Positions 23,848-35,569 are shown, numbered from the stretch's first letter. The stretch is DNA of 64,000 nucleotides from Sycobia sp. Sy_11 (GCA_018907035.1 JACCIC010000224.1:456001-520000); one strand, 5' to 3'. Translations and numbers: made by a program. The notes: generated by a model not told the origin, from the letters alone.

Positions 23848-24632
23848 ATATATCTGTATTTGGAAATGATTTTGAATTCTCCCGAGAAACTAAGTGAGAT
23901 TTTTGCATATGTTTTTTAAGCGGCTAGTTCTGTTCAAGTCATCTCAGAACTGCGATTTAGGGAGCCACGAATGAACTTTTCTCATGAATAGATCAGAAAA
24001 TTTTTACTAAAACTTTTTATTTGTTACACCATATCGATACATATAAATACTCTTTTCTATATTTGTAGAGAAATGGATTTGCTATTATATAATTTCAATG
24101 TGCTGCTAATTAGTCAACACCGAATCTGGATGTTACCTTTCACTTTGTTTTTATTGAGAAATGCTGCTTGCAAAAAAAATATATATTTTTATAAAGTTTA
24201 CAAATTTTATTAAAAATATTTTTCGACATGTATAGTAGCTTCCGAAACAAATTTGCAAAACCAGCATTTTTATGGATTTCTCTTGATTCTATGAAAATTC
24301 AAAATATGCACAAAGCCACTATGATATTCGCAATCAGGCACTCAAAATACATAAATTTTTATTAAAAGTAGGTAAGCGGAATAATTATAAGTACAGTGAT
24401 AGGGATAAACTATCATTTACTTATCAGAAACATTCGGATGTTTGGACTTCTTGTCGTTTTGAAAAGATTGGACCATATCTCTCAAAGTATATTCACATAA
24501 CGTTAAGCTTCTATACAAGGGCGATAAACGATACTGTAATAATATTATCGCTTATCTCATTATCTTCATGTGTATGATTCATTATTGCTTAAGAATTCAA
24601 GGCTGTGCAACCTCTACTGCAACGATTACTAC

Positions 24633-24636
<4 letters not shown>
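23844..24636. other. Spacer, nothing recognised
   Basis: AT-rich sequence with no coding or repeat signature that I recognise. Confidence 0.5.

Positions 24637-24724
<88 letters not shown>
24637..24724. repeat. (GT)n microsatellite
   Basis: About 88 bases of GT, the longest GT tract in the window. Cys/Val open frames across it are artefacts. Confidence 0.95.
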
Positions 24725-24730
<6 letters not shown>

Positions 24731-25129
24731 CTCATATACTAGCATCTCTCGTCTGGGCTTCGTCCGAGATAATAATTTCACCGATTTTAATAATATCTAA
24801 GTAAAAACTACTCTATATATACAAATCTATATTTCTATCAATAATTAACCGTAATTTACCTATCGTCGCTTCTGTATAAAAAGCTGTTTCAATATAGCGT
24901 CCACTTTCAAAAGATGCTATTTTGCCGATCATATTATATGATACAATATATATATATTCATGCTAATTACGGTTTCGATGGAGAAAAGTATACTTTCGAG
25001 TTCGAGCGGTAGAAAAAGATGTTCACGTGCTTTGAACGACGTTTACAAAGAGTTTTGTATTGGAGAGGTAGAATACAATGTCCAGGTGTTCCGGAACGAC
25101 TCTTACTGGGAGTGTGCGTGCTCCAATGA

Positions 25130-25560
25130 TAGAATACGAATCTCTTCATTGAAGTCGTACTGACATACCTAGACATTGTTTCCCACCAACTATACACAAA
25201 ATTCCCCGTAGAAGTCGTTTCAAAAAATCTGGAGATCATCTTCTACCGTTCCAACACGAAACTCCGCGTAGAAGTTGTCGCGATATACCTAAACATCGTT
25301 TACTACCAACTAAACACGATAGTCCCAGTAGACGTCGTCCTGAGAAATCTAGCATCGCTTCCTAAGAACTAAACACAATACTCACCGTAGAAGTCGTTCG
25401 GAAACACCTAGATATCCTATTATATTTTACCGCTCCAACACGAATCTTTCCATAGAAGCTGATTTCTTCATACCTGGACGTCGTTTTCAATCAACTAAAC
25501 ACAATATTAACGTAGAAATCGCTCAGAGGCACGTGGACATCCTCTTGAGACAACGGGGTA
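25130..25560. repeat. Tandem array of about 60-bp units, copy 2
   Basis: The gtagaagtcgt-type motif recurs at about 60-base spacing (near 25150, 25208, 25268, 25328, 25388, 25452, 25513). Units correspond one-to-one in order with those of copy 1, so the array was inherited as a block and did not arise independently. Confidence 0.78.
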
Positions 25561-25842
25561 TCATAATCAACCGCCAGTACACGCCAATACAATATATATA
25601 TATATTTCGTATATTTTCACTTTTTCAATGAAATACCGTGAATATTTTCGTAGTGATGCCAACTGAAATTCAAGCAAAACGTTGGTATGCGTATATTGTA
25701 CTGATAATAAATTAATGATAATGACCTTTTTATGCAGAAGTGATGATATATTATATATATAAAATCAAAAATATCATTTTGGAATACAGATACATTTTAT
25801 AAGAGAAAGAGAATGAAAGGCAGAGAGGCAGAGACCGAGATC

Positions 25843-25847
<5 letters not shown>

Positions 25848-25910
<63 letters not shown>
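25848..25910. repeat. (GA)n microsatellite
   Basis: A GA tract inside the compound repeat, equivalent to 14839-14894. Confidence 0.95.
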
Positions 25911-25914
<4 letters not shown>

Positions 25915-26065
25915 CCCACTTAATAGAAAATAAAATTTACAAAAGTCAAAAGATATCCATAAGGTGTTAGAGTAGCGTGAGATTAACCTGAAGAACAAAA
26001 AAGGTAATATCGACTAACGTTACACCTTCTTTAAGATACGACTGGTAAAGTTGGATGTGATGATT

Positions 26066-26985
26066 CTTTTTTTTGGTGACGCGGGGAGACTACGGACTAA
26101 AACCCCTCCCCGCGGGGATCCCTACTCGGAGGTATCATTGCCTTTATCTGTTAGGATAAAAATTATTAATGGAACGGTGTCGGGATGGGGGAGCAGGAAT
26201 GAGATGTGGATAGGGGGGAGGAATTGGTCAGTTTAAGGGCTCTGTTTTCATGGGGACAGGGGCTTACGTACGAAAAGGAAGCATAAGGGGGGCTGTGGTG
26301 GCTGATGGGGTTACGGATTGTCGATCAGGTGGCAAGGCCTATTGTAACGATCCGTCGATTTAGGAAGGATACTGCTCAGGGATTGGATTCCTGAGTTCGG
26401 GTGCTGTTTAATTGATTCTCTCAGATTTTTGTCGAATTGATTCGCGTAATCGTTGTGAGCAAGACAGTTAGTTTTCTTAAGTACTTGAGTGTTCCTTAAG
26501 TACCAAGGGATGTTGAGGAAAGAGCGTAGCAGCCTCATGTAGTTGCCTTGGAGTCGCTGAAGTCTGTCTGGGGGAGGGGGGATGGACCAGATGGGGATGG
26601 TATATGTGGCAATGCTCCTGATGATGGCAGAGAAGGATATGGCCTTTGTTCTGGGTGACATGGTTTTGCTATGGAAGAAAGGTTTAAGCATTAAGAAGTC
26701 TTCTAACATTTGCTCCTGGTGAGGCGGAGGTGTTTGTTCCAGGATAGGTTCCTGCCGACTGTCCTTTTAGAGGGCAAAAGGAGGAAGTATGGCTTTTGCT
26801 GCAGAAAGCGCAGGCCCATGCAGTGTGACAGTAGTTAGCCGTGTTGTTATATTTGAGGCAACGCCAGCACTGCGGCGTGACTTTCGACTTCCTCTTTGCC
26901 TCCACTTTTATCTTGAGGCCACCGATGGTGCTTATTTCGAAGATTGACTTAGCGGCGGGCGAGGAGAGGTCGAGGTGAACGGATT
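26066..26985 (-). pseudogene. Internally deleted Jockey LINE
   Basis: Minus orientation, with the poly-A end at 26066-26074 (t-run on plus). The 5' part (26684-26985) encodes the gag zinc-knuckle region typical of Jockey ORF1: GGLKIKVEAKRKSK, then CWRCLKYNNTANYC and CAFCSKSHTSSFC. The 3' part (26311-26709) encodes the C-terminal part of ORF2, with RSIATYTIPIWSIPPPP and LQRLQGNYMRLLRSFLNIPW. The endonuclease and most of the polymerase between them are missing. GC content is much higher than the surroundings. It interrupts copy 2 of the compound repeat, which dates it as the later insertion. Confidence 0.85.
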
Positions 26986-27298
26986 ATCATTCGTCTGAGC
27001 TGGCCTGGTATTAATACTTTAAGCGGAGTACTTTGAGTTGATGTTCGTGATTCAAGAGGCTACCTAGTGGCCGCTGGTTAAACTCACTGTTAAAGCCTTT
27101 AACTTAATTTATTGATGAAAGTAAAACGATTTTAAATAAAAAACATAGCCTATGTCCACCCCAAGATAATATAGAATTTATCTGTCAAATTTCAGAACAA
27201 TCGGTTCAGTAGTTTTTTCGGTTATCATGTACAAACAAAAACACGCTTTGTCTTTATAAATTAGTATGATATGATATGATATGATATGATATGATCTG

Positions 27299-27301
<3 letters not shown>

Positions 27302-27342
<41 letters not shown>
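27302..27342. repeat. (AT)n microsatellite, left of mariner
   Basis: An AT tract running directly into the mariner terminus. It continues on the other side of the element at 28531-28588. Confidence 0.95.
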
Positions 27343-27346
<4 letters not shown>

Positions 27347-28527
27347 GTTGTCTAATATCTCCCTTCCGCCTTTTAATATTGATGTATTATTCCAATACTA
27401 TACATCATTTGAAAGGTCATGACATAATGTACAAAACGACGCTATGGATGATTAGTTTAGATATTGCGTTCAAAAGTTATAGACGTATTAACATGGAGTT
27501 TACTAATGCCGAAATTCGCGCTATTTTAAAGTTTTCTTTCGTCAAAGGCCAATCAGATAGAGAAACGTTCCGTGAGCTTAACAGTGTTTTGGGGATTGGC
27601 ACGCCATCACTTTGAACCACAGAGGAATGGTTTCGACGATTCAGAGCCGGGGAAAACGACACCATGGATAAGCCAGCCGACCAAATCATGGAATTTATCG
27701 AGTTAGACCGGCATGTGGTATCTCGTAACATCGTCCAGGAGATGAGAATTAGTCACCAAACCATTTTAAACTATCTGGATACAAAAAAAGCTTGATGTTT
27801 GGGTGCCGCATGATTTGACGCAAAAAAAACCTTCTGGACCGAATCAACGCCTGCGATGTGCTGCTGAAACGGAACGAACTCGACCCTTTTTTGAAGCGGA
27901 TGGTGACTGACGACGAAAAATGAATCACATACGACAATATCAAGCGAAAACGGTTGTGGTCCAAGGCCGGTGGACCGTCCCAAACAGTGGCCAAGCCGGG
28001 ATGAACGGCCATGAAGGTTTTGCTGTGTGTTTGGTGGGATTGGAAGGGAATCATCCACTATGAGCTGCTTCTCTATGGCGAGATGCTTAATTCTACCATC
28101 TACTGTGAATAACTGAACCGCTTGAAGTCGGCTATCGACCAGAAGCATCCACAATTGGCCAACAGGAAGGGTGTAGTGTTCCACCAGGACAACGCCAGAA
28201 TACACTTCGTTGATAACTCTTCAGAAGCTACGGGAGTTCAAATGGGAGGTTTTATCGTATCCATCATATAGTCCGGACATAACGCCAAGTGATTACCACC
28301 TGTTCCTTTCCATGTCGAACGCCCTTGGTGGTGTAAAGTTGGACTCAAAAGACGTTTCTGAAAAGTGGCTGTCCGAGTTCTTCGCAAATATGGAGAGGGG
28401 TTTCTAGATGGATACAGATTATCGAATCAAACGGCGCATATTTGAAGTAGATCTGACCACTGTAGCACTTTTTATAAAGCATTGAATGAAAAGACAAAAA
28501 GCGGAAGGGAGATATTTGACAACCTAA
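27343..28527 (+). pseudogene. Mariner transposon, mellifera-like, inserted in an (AT)n tract
   Basis: The element is 1,185 bp with inverted ends ttaggttgtctaatatctcc and, at the right in reverse complement, ttaggttgtcaaatatctcc, matching over about 30 bases. The transposase begins MEFTNAEIRAILKFSFVKG (27493). It has an SGRP-equivalent region and, after frame changes, VLLCVWWDWKGIIHYELL (28017 on), HQDNAR, and SYSPDITPSDYHLF with 34 residues between the Asp residues. WWxxKGxIHxELL and DYHLF are typical of the mellifera subfamily (recalled, not searched). Stops near 27613 and 27793, a one-base shift near 28207 and further breaks show it is inactive. Confidence 0.88.

Positions 28528-28530
<3 letters not shown>

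Positions 28531-28588
<58 letters not shown>
28531..28588. repeat. (AT)n microsatellite, right of mariner
   Basis: The right half of the AT tract that hosts the mariner. Confidence 0.95.
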
Positions 28589-28590
<2 letters not shown>

Positions 28591-29031
28591 CCCGAGCTCC
28601 ACTTCTCAAAAAGTATAATAAGCTACGTCCCTAAAAGGTCGATAGTGTAGAACATTCTATTTACTTTTGCAAACCACCGCAATTGATTTTTCTACTAGTA
28701 GCTGCGATCAATTTGGACTTCCTTCAAAGGTATGCAGCACTCGTGCGTAAATTCCTAAGGAGAAAAAATATACATTTTCAAAACCGTTAAATTCTTAAAA
28801 CTTTCTTTTAATCCGATGGCTATATAATAAGGGTTTCCTTTTGAACACTTGATCACATTATCCATTATATCTAATTTCAGTATGGGGGGCCCACATAGAG
28901 AAAAATCTTGAAGAAATATTGTAGTAACATTGCGACAATGTTTTGAGGATATACAGTAATATTACAGCAAGATCACTGATTCATCAAAATGTCCTAGGCA
29001 TTTTGAGCACAGCAATATTTCTACGATATTT
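28589..29031. other. Spacer, nothing recognised
   Basis: No coding or terminal-repeat signature. The short words gtagtaacattgcgacaat and cagtaatattacagcaagat suggest an old repeat but are not enough to call one. Confidence 0.45.
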
Positions 29032-29033
29032 TA

Positions 29034-29956
29034 TGAGGGCGGTTCAATAAGCTAACTGTGTTAGAAATGGAGAACACCATTTTATCAACAATATTTTTTT
29101 TATTTTTCAACATAGTTCCCTTTTAGAAAGATACACTTCTCTCAACGTTCTGACCATTTTTTTAACCCCTCCGAAAAAAGGATTTTTCGAACTCTCCTAA
29201 TAAGCCTCTGTCTCGACGATGACTTCCTCGTTTGAGAAAAATTTTTTTCCCGCGAGCCATTTCTTCATGTTAGGGAACAAGAAGAAGTCGCAGGGAGCCA
29301 GATTGAGTGAATACGGGGGGTGCGGCAGTGATTGATAACACAATTTATGCAGTTTGGTGGCGACAACTCCAGAAGAATATGCTGGTGCGTTATCGTGATT
29401 AAACGATACCTTTTTTTCACCAAATGTGACCGTGTCTCCTTCAATATTTGTCAAAGCTGTCCAATAACTCACTGTTGTATTGTCCAGTGATCGTTCTTCC
29501 TTTTTCTAAAAAGTCCATCAAGATGATGCTCTTCGCATCCCAAATCGTCGTCATGGCCATCCGGCCGATGGGACCGCCTTCGCCTTCTTTGGAGCAGATT
29601 CACCACGAGAAATCCATCGTTTTGATTATTGCATAGTTTCTAGTGTGTAATGATGAATCCAGGTTTCATTAATGGTGACAACTCGATGCAAAAAGTCCTT
29701 CGGACCTCGCTTAAATTATTCCAAACAGTGTTTCGAAGTTAACAGCCGCTTCCGCTTGTTGTCTACCATGAGCAATCACGGTACCCATCGGACCGACAAT
29801 TTTTTAATACCCAACTTATCATATAAAATATTACTATCAATCAGTCTGACATTTATTTTGGCGTCGTTTGATAGATGGCAGTACACGATAATAACACCAG
29901 CTTCCCTTAAGAACGTCCTCTGTCTTCAAACAGGGGTACTTATTGAACCGCTCTCG
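29034..29956 (-). pseudogene. Mariner transposon, minus orientation, internally deleted
   Basis: TA flanks at 29032-29033 and 29957-29958. Inverted ends are tgagggcggttcaataagct and, at the right in reverse complement, cgagagcggttcaataagta. The catalytic part on the minus strand (29197-29472) carries FNHDNAPAY and LAPCDFFLFPNMKKWLAGKK with 34 residues between the Asp residues (DD34D). An earlier part near 29560-29760 gives further mariner-like fragments out of frame. At 923 bp it is about 0.4 kb shorter than a full mariner, and it is broken. Confidence 0.85.
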
Positions 29957-29958
29957 TA

Positions 29959-30554
29959 TACTATGTAGATATATTAATTTGAATGTTTTATATTCTTTTA
30001 TACTATTCCTTAAACATAGTTATATTTTATTAGTACTAGTAAATAATATATTTTAATGGTATTTCAGATAGATTGCATACAAACTTGATAATACGAAGAC
30101 TTTTTCCTCTAAAGACTGATTCCCCTCGTTAGAAATCCAATCTAAAATTCAATGGTTATATTACATGATGCTCTCATATGCAAATAATTATACATAATTT
30201 ATGATTTCTTTTACCGTAAAATTGTGGTTATATATAAATAATATATATCGCCCATTGATAACAAAAGTTTATCAAAAGAAAAATATATATTTTATACGGG
30301 CTATATATTAAATCTATATTCGACTACTGTGTATGTAGTGCATAAATGTGTTTTATTTTATTATATTATAACCGTTCAAATCTCAATCAATCAATTTTGA
30401 CATTCATATATAAAATGATAAAAGAGACTCTATTTGTCATTTTAAATACGGAAAATCAGTACAAGTAGTTTTATCGAATATATAAATTTCATAAATTTAA
30501 TTTATAGTAATTTTATTACGAATTTGATGATGTGTGTTTTTTTGACTGTGTTTT
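29959..30554. other. Spacer, nothing recognised
   Basis: AT-rich sequence without recognised features. Confidence 0.5.
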
Positions 30555-30820
30555 TTAGCTAATGTAGCTGCATGTACTTTCAATGAAGGTTCTTTTGCTC
30601 TATTAGCCATTATGAAAAAGATGCAAATCAGTACAGGGTCAAGTTTCCACGAATGGGCGCGACAAGTTGACGAGTTGCGAATCAATAGAGCAGAGGAACA
30701 AGCGTCACACGACAGTAATGAGAAGGAAGAGTTTTACGTACACAAATAGAAAAAGATGATTTAGACCATGTGGATGAATGCATTTTGCTACGTCGACCTG
30801 ATATTGACGATTCTATATGA
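30555..30820 (+). pseudogene. Fragment of a Kolobok-like transposase, C-terminal
   Basis: An open stretch reads NVAACTFNEGSFALLAIMKK and then SSFHEWARQVDELRINRAEE. It is clearly related to the AACIFNEGFGPLLKIM region of the TTAA transposon at 15092-16553. After a frame change near 30749 it ends in a polar tail, CILLRRPDIDDSI, with TGA at 30818-30820. The following 0.4 kb (to about 31250) looks like the non-coding 3' part of the same element type. Ends and target duplication were not identified. Confidence 0.65.
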
Positions 30821-31758
30821 ACCTGAAAGAATTATAAAGTTTTATTGTAAATTTTTTAGTTTACAAAACTTTTAAGCCGCTTCCTGAAAACTGCCATTTT
30901 TGAAGACCGTGTACATCCTCACAGAAAATCTATGGAACTGATTGGTTTGAAATTTTGTACAGTACATCTTTACATAATTCATCAGGTAACGACATCGAGT
31001 TTTTTGGTTATTTTTTTTAATTCTTAATTTTAAAGTAACAAATAACCCGATTTTTTATAGCAAAAATCGGATTTTTGGCTTCTTAGAGCTACCAAAAAAT
31101 AAAAATAAAATTAAAAAAAACTCAACAACGTTACCAGAGAAAATATCTACTTTGAAGAATGCACTTTGGTTTTTGCGATTTCGATGATTCTGTGGTGCGT
31201 AATCGTGTACACCGCAAAACAACTTTTTTTTCGAGGAGGCTCCGGAGATTCATTCACTTAATTTTCAATATTTTTCAATGACAATTTAAGAAAATATTGT
31301 TCAAATGATACATTATTATATGAAAATTGACTGGTTAATCCGACTGTATCTGTGTCGCCAGAAAGAATTCTTAAAAACATGCCTGTTTTATACCAAATTA
31401 ACTTACCCCCCCCCCCTTTCCTATGGGCTCTACATAAACAAATATGATATTTAGGGAGTTTCGTGTTGTTTTAAATTTGAATGTTCTTTATTTAGTCACA
31501 ATAACTATAATTTCCTTAAATTTTCTATTCTTTTCTTGTAGGCGAAATTGTCAATTCAAATATATTATTTAGAGCAAAAATTCTATAAAATGAAATAGAT
31601 CTGTTTCGATATATTCTACAACTTTTGTTTGAAACGTTTATTAAATTTTTAATATTTTTCTATTAAACACTGAAAACCATAATTTTTATGAGTTTTCGCG
31701 GTCCATGTAGCGTATGTAGCTTATAAGCTTATATATATTAAGCTTATAATTAGCATTT

Positions 31759-31761
<3 letters not shown>

Positions 31762-31812
<51 letters not shown>
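31762..31812. repeat. (AT)n microsatellite
   Basis: Pure AT tract of about 51 bases. Confidence 0.95.
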
Positions 31813-31815
<3 letters not shown>

Positions 31816-32445
31816 TCTATCTCATAAATGTATTTTATGAGCACCCGATGAATTACTTACACATCACTGACGTAAGCTACTAAAAAATGATTATGCTGGG
31901 ATAATCATTTTTTACAAGTTACAAATCATAATATACAAAATCGCGTCCGATTATACGTAAAATTACCAATTTGCTTATATTATACGTTTACTTTTTTCAA
32001 AACTTTATATCATTGTTTTAAAAAAAATTAGAATTTGTTTAAAATTAAAATATTATTAAGCTTCCAACACAGCTTCGAATCATTTAATTGAGTAAAATTG
32101 GTTTCTTTACAATTTAAACAATTTCCATTGATATAGAATAACCACATCATTTTTATAGAATTTTATATATGTTCGACAAAGACACTGCAAACATAGCAGG
32201 ATCCACCGAAAATGCTATTTTACTTTTCTATATCTTTATGGCAAGGAATAGTATACAAATATTAAGTGAATAGGTTTTTAATACCAAGAAAAACGTATGT
32301 TAATGTTCGAGCGAAATAACTGCTACTTTCATAATACGATATATCTCCAATATGTGGGATTTAAAATGTTTTATATATTTATTCATCTTCTATATTCAAG
32401 TGCATTTAAGAAAAAAGGAAAGCAAAATTGAAAGTTATATTCGTA

Positions 32446-32449
<4 letters not shown>

Positions 32450-32496
<47 letters not shown>
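32450..32496. repeat. (AT)n microsatellite
   Basis: Pure AT tract of about 47 bases, about 430 bases upstream of the TATA box of cuticular gene B. Confidence 0.95.
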
Positions 32497-32500
<4 letters not shown>

Positions 32501-32930
32501 GTGCGTGCGTGTATATCATTATAATTGTTATACTTCTGCGTTTAAAGTTTTTTTAATTTTTTCATATTTTTAGATTTTTGAAAAATCCATCACCAAGCTT
32601 TTCACAAAATCTTTCTATTATTGAATAAGTTTATTTTTTTCACATGCATCATTCCACAAATAATATACAATATATACAATGCGTAAAAATATAGATTATT
32701 TAAAATTGCACACAACAAAACAATATGTATATATATTCAGTAAGAAAGTTTTGCCCCAAAGGCATCGCCAATTCGTGCAGATCCTTCAGGGCAATTTAAT
32801 CTGGACCAAGGCTGTCACTCGTAGCTTGGCGAAAGTAATCGTGTACCTTATGCATACACTGCGAAGTGAGAGCTCCCCACCTTCGTCAAAATACGATTTT
32901 GGGCGTCGGCCAGTCTCGCGTCTCCTTAGG

Positions 32931-32938
32931 TATAAAAA
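32931..32938 (+). promoter_or_regulatory. TATA box of cuticular gene copy B
   Basis: TATAAAAA, with a CA start site 31 bases downstream (A at 32962) and TTCAGA 38 bases downstream, exactly the spacings of copies A and C. The surrounding promoter and 5' UTR are otherwise different, so the spacing is conserved between diverged promoters. Confidence 0.72.
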
Positions 32939-33033
32939 GATATCGCGCATGCCAAAACGGCAGAATTCAGAGACATTACATCTCCTCCGACATTTCTTTG
33001 ACAAACATCGCCGCAGCGCAAAATCTAGCCATC

Positions 33034-34396
33034 ATGTTCATCAAAGTAAGCATCACGTTTTAAATGACTGTTGATACATAATCGTACATTTTTTATAACA
33101 TAGAAATTTTGATGAATAATTAATAATCATTTGATGGCTAATTTAGTTGATGTCTCATATTTGTCTTTCATAATAGAGAGATTTTTTTAAACTTCGGATT
33201 TCAATGATTACTATTGTCATTAGTATTTAAAAAATTTAATTCTTATTTTCTTTGTATAGTAATCAAAACTCATTCTGTTTCCTATGGTTCATAGTTCCGA
33301 ATCATTAACTATTGTTTTGATTTGAATTAATATCCTATATACTGTATCCACCCTTGAATAAATAAGAATCCTTTTTGATTATTACATATTTCATTGAGAT
33401 GCCGAGTATGAACAACTTTAATCATTATTTACTTTCTATTTTGAATTTTATTATTAGTTTTTCTTAAATTATTAAGAGATAGAGTAAATTTGATTTTGTT
33501 ATTTAATATATTTCCAACTAGAGAGGTAAAATATATTTGAAAATCAGATTTTATTAATAAGACGATCAATTTGGGTCTTAAACTGAAAAAAGAATGTCCT
33601 TTTTATTTTATGAATTGATCCAAAAGAATAATTGCATTTTATTTCAAGAAATAATAATGTAGTTATTTATAAAAACAGTATTCCCAATAAAAAATTCAGT
33701 CACAGGTAGGAATTCCTATTTGTATAATTTAATAAAAATTTATATACTTTTTTCTGGTTCCAATTAATTTGTTAGTCGCTAAAATACTCGCCTTTGTTTT
33801 TCTACTTAAGTTATATCAAAACATAAATGATTTTATTAAAATTTTTGCTCATATATTGTATTTATTATTTAATTTTCGAATTAATCTAAAAATATCTACT
33901 TAAAAGAAATTTTTTTCTGCAGTTCGCAGTCGTTGCTTGTGTCTTAGCCGTCGCCAATGCGGGCGCTATTTACCCGAGCGCAGTCGCGACTTACGAGGCG
34001 CCAGCCTTGACGGCGACCTCCGACAACGTCTACCGTAGCGCCGGCAACCTGCACACCATCTCCACCCAGTCCAAGAGCATCGCCACTCCCTTCTCCAGCA
34101 GCAACAAGCACTTCACCAGCGTGACCAACCCCGGAGTCTACGCCCACGCTGCCCCGGTGGCCTACGCCGCCGCCCCCGTCGCCCACGCTGCCCCAGTAGC
34201 CTACGCCGCCGCCCCCGTCGCCCACGCCGCCTACGCCGCTGCGCCCGTCGCCCCCGTCGCCTACTCGACACCCCTCGCCCACGCCGCCCCCGCTGTCGCA
34301 CACGGCAGCAGCCTCCTCGGAGTCGCCTACTCGCCGGCCGTCGCTGTCTCGCACATGACTTACAGCAGCCCCATCGGCATCAACTACTCCTACTAG
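33034..34396 (+). CDS. CPF/CPFL-type cuticular protein, copy B (2 exons, chimeric origin)
   Basis: 161 aa. Exon 1 is 33034-33045 (MFIK, donor GTAAGC). The intron of 877 bases is unlike that of A/C, and its acceptor is ttctgcag. Exon 2 is 33923-34396. The signal peptide differs slightly from A/C (FAVVACVLAVANA). Five of the first 15 bases of exon 2 differ from copies A and C, and from base 16 on the exon is identical. The mature protein, CPF-like motif (about residues 32-76) and A/P/V-rich tail are therefore the same. AATAAA lies at 34480-34485. Two TATA-driven paralogs thus encode one product. The abrupt change from diverged to identical sequence indicates gene conversion or an inverted duplication that replaced the 3' part of an older paralog. 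Confidence 0.88.
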
Positions 34397-35569
34397 AATT
34401 AGCTGCGTCTTAGCTTAATTACATCTCGGTCGATGCGCCTTCTGTATATTACTTTCTGCTCTGCATATTTATTTGCCCTAATAAAATTATAGATCTATTT
34501 CGAACCACAACTGCCAGCGTTGCATTGTTATTTCAACCCTGCCTCCTATAAGAAACGCTAATCATTCTACAATAAAAATAATGTTATATTGAATATTAAA
34601 ATACAGAGAAATTTCATCTGTTGGATTAGATATATTCGATACTCTTAAAATTTTATGGCTAAGGGATTTTTATTGACAAACATGTCGAGCAAAGATTTCG
34701 TCATAATAATCTCTAAAGGTTTAATTAAAATCAGCATAATAACAACCTTTTTAATAGAATAATCTTATAATCTATATGCTAAAATTTAAATTAGTGGACA
34801 TTTTTGATAAACTTCGAAAATAAATTATTTGCCCCTTTCTTACAAATATATAATAATTTTAAAAAATTTCATTCAATACTAAATATATGATTTGATATTT
34901 TCATCAAAAACATTCAAAGTTGTATATATACATATATTATATTTCAATCGAAGTTTTGTATCGAGACCTTCCTTATGGCAGTTCTATAAAAAAATGTTTC
35001 AAAGAGTCAAATATTGATTTTAGCAAGGAAAATTTTCATCAATTATTAACGATTATTACGCTGCTTAGAGATGTGAGTCGAATATATTTTATATACGAGC
35101 CTGGTTTGCATTCTATTTAAATAGAATATATGTATTTAAAATGATTTTCCAGTATTTTTTAGACATTTTTTAGGTACATCCTGTCTATTTTGCTGTAATG
35201 TCCAAATGGGAAAATTATATAAAATTCACTTTTGAATCAATTGAATCAAGTAGGTAAACGTAGCCGTTGTTTGAGTGCCATTCAAAATATACGAATGCCG
35301 CAAAGATTCATTTTAAGAACGATAGATACGTAGGATGTTACGTACATAATTGATAGACTATAGATTTGTTTAGTAGGTAATAATTTGTTACATCTTAAAA
35401 TTTATATTAATATAATGTTGTTAAAGCCATATATTGGATGCTTAGGGCTTTTATTGTAAAGAAGATTATGATGAGAAATGAAGAGGCGTAGAGAGTAGTT
35501 GGTAGAATACTCGTACTATAATTTTCTCCGGTAAAAGTAATAGCGAATGCCTACGAATGAAATAAAATG
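33938..35569 (+). repeat. Left arm of palindrome (inverted copy of 36463-38094)
   Basis: Each position x pairs with 72032 minus x. Both open frames (34007-34396, 34920-35120) recur in inverted orientation at exactly mirrored coordinates. Identity is complete where checked up to 35551; the last 18 bases show two or three mismatches. The arm ends within about three bases of the start of block C. Confidence 0.93.

Larger units (their letters stand above)
24950..27300 (+). repeat. Compound dispersed repeat, copy 2 (interrupted by a Jockey fragment)
   Basis: Same order of parts as at 13604-16842: head with gtagaaaaagatgt, 60-bp tandem array, short (AT)n, (GA)n, conserved 3' part, (ATGAT)n tail. 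This copy lacks the TTAA transposon and keeps a single TTAA at about 27014. It is interrupted instead by a Jockey fragment at about 26066-26985; the broken word cattcgtctgagctggcctg resumes directly after it. Confidence 0.8.
30821..32930. other. Spacer upstream of cuticular gene B
   Basis: The first 0.4 kb is probably the 3' non-coding part of the transposon fragment. The rest is AT-rich, with (AT)n tracts at 31762-31812 and 32450-32496 and a short C-run near 31408. No gene seen. Confidence 0.5.

Noticed and set aside
24568..24804. Cys/Val repeat protein
   Set aside because: It is a translation of the (GT)n microsatellite.
32679..33074. 131-codon frame overlapping the start of cuticular gene B
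   Set aside because: It covers the promoter, 5' UTR, first exon and start of the intron in a different frame and has no supporting motif.
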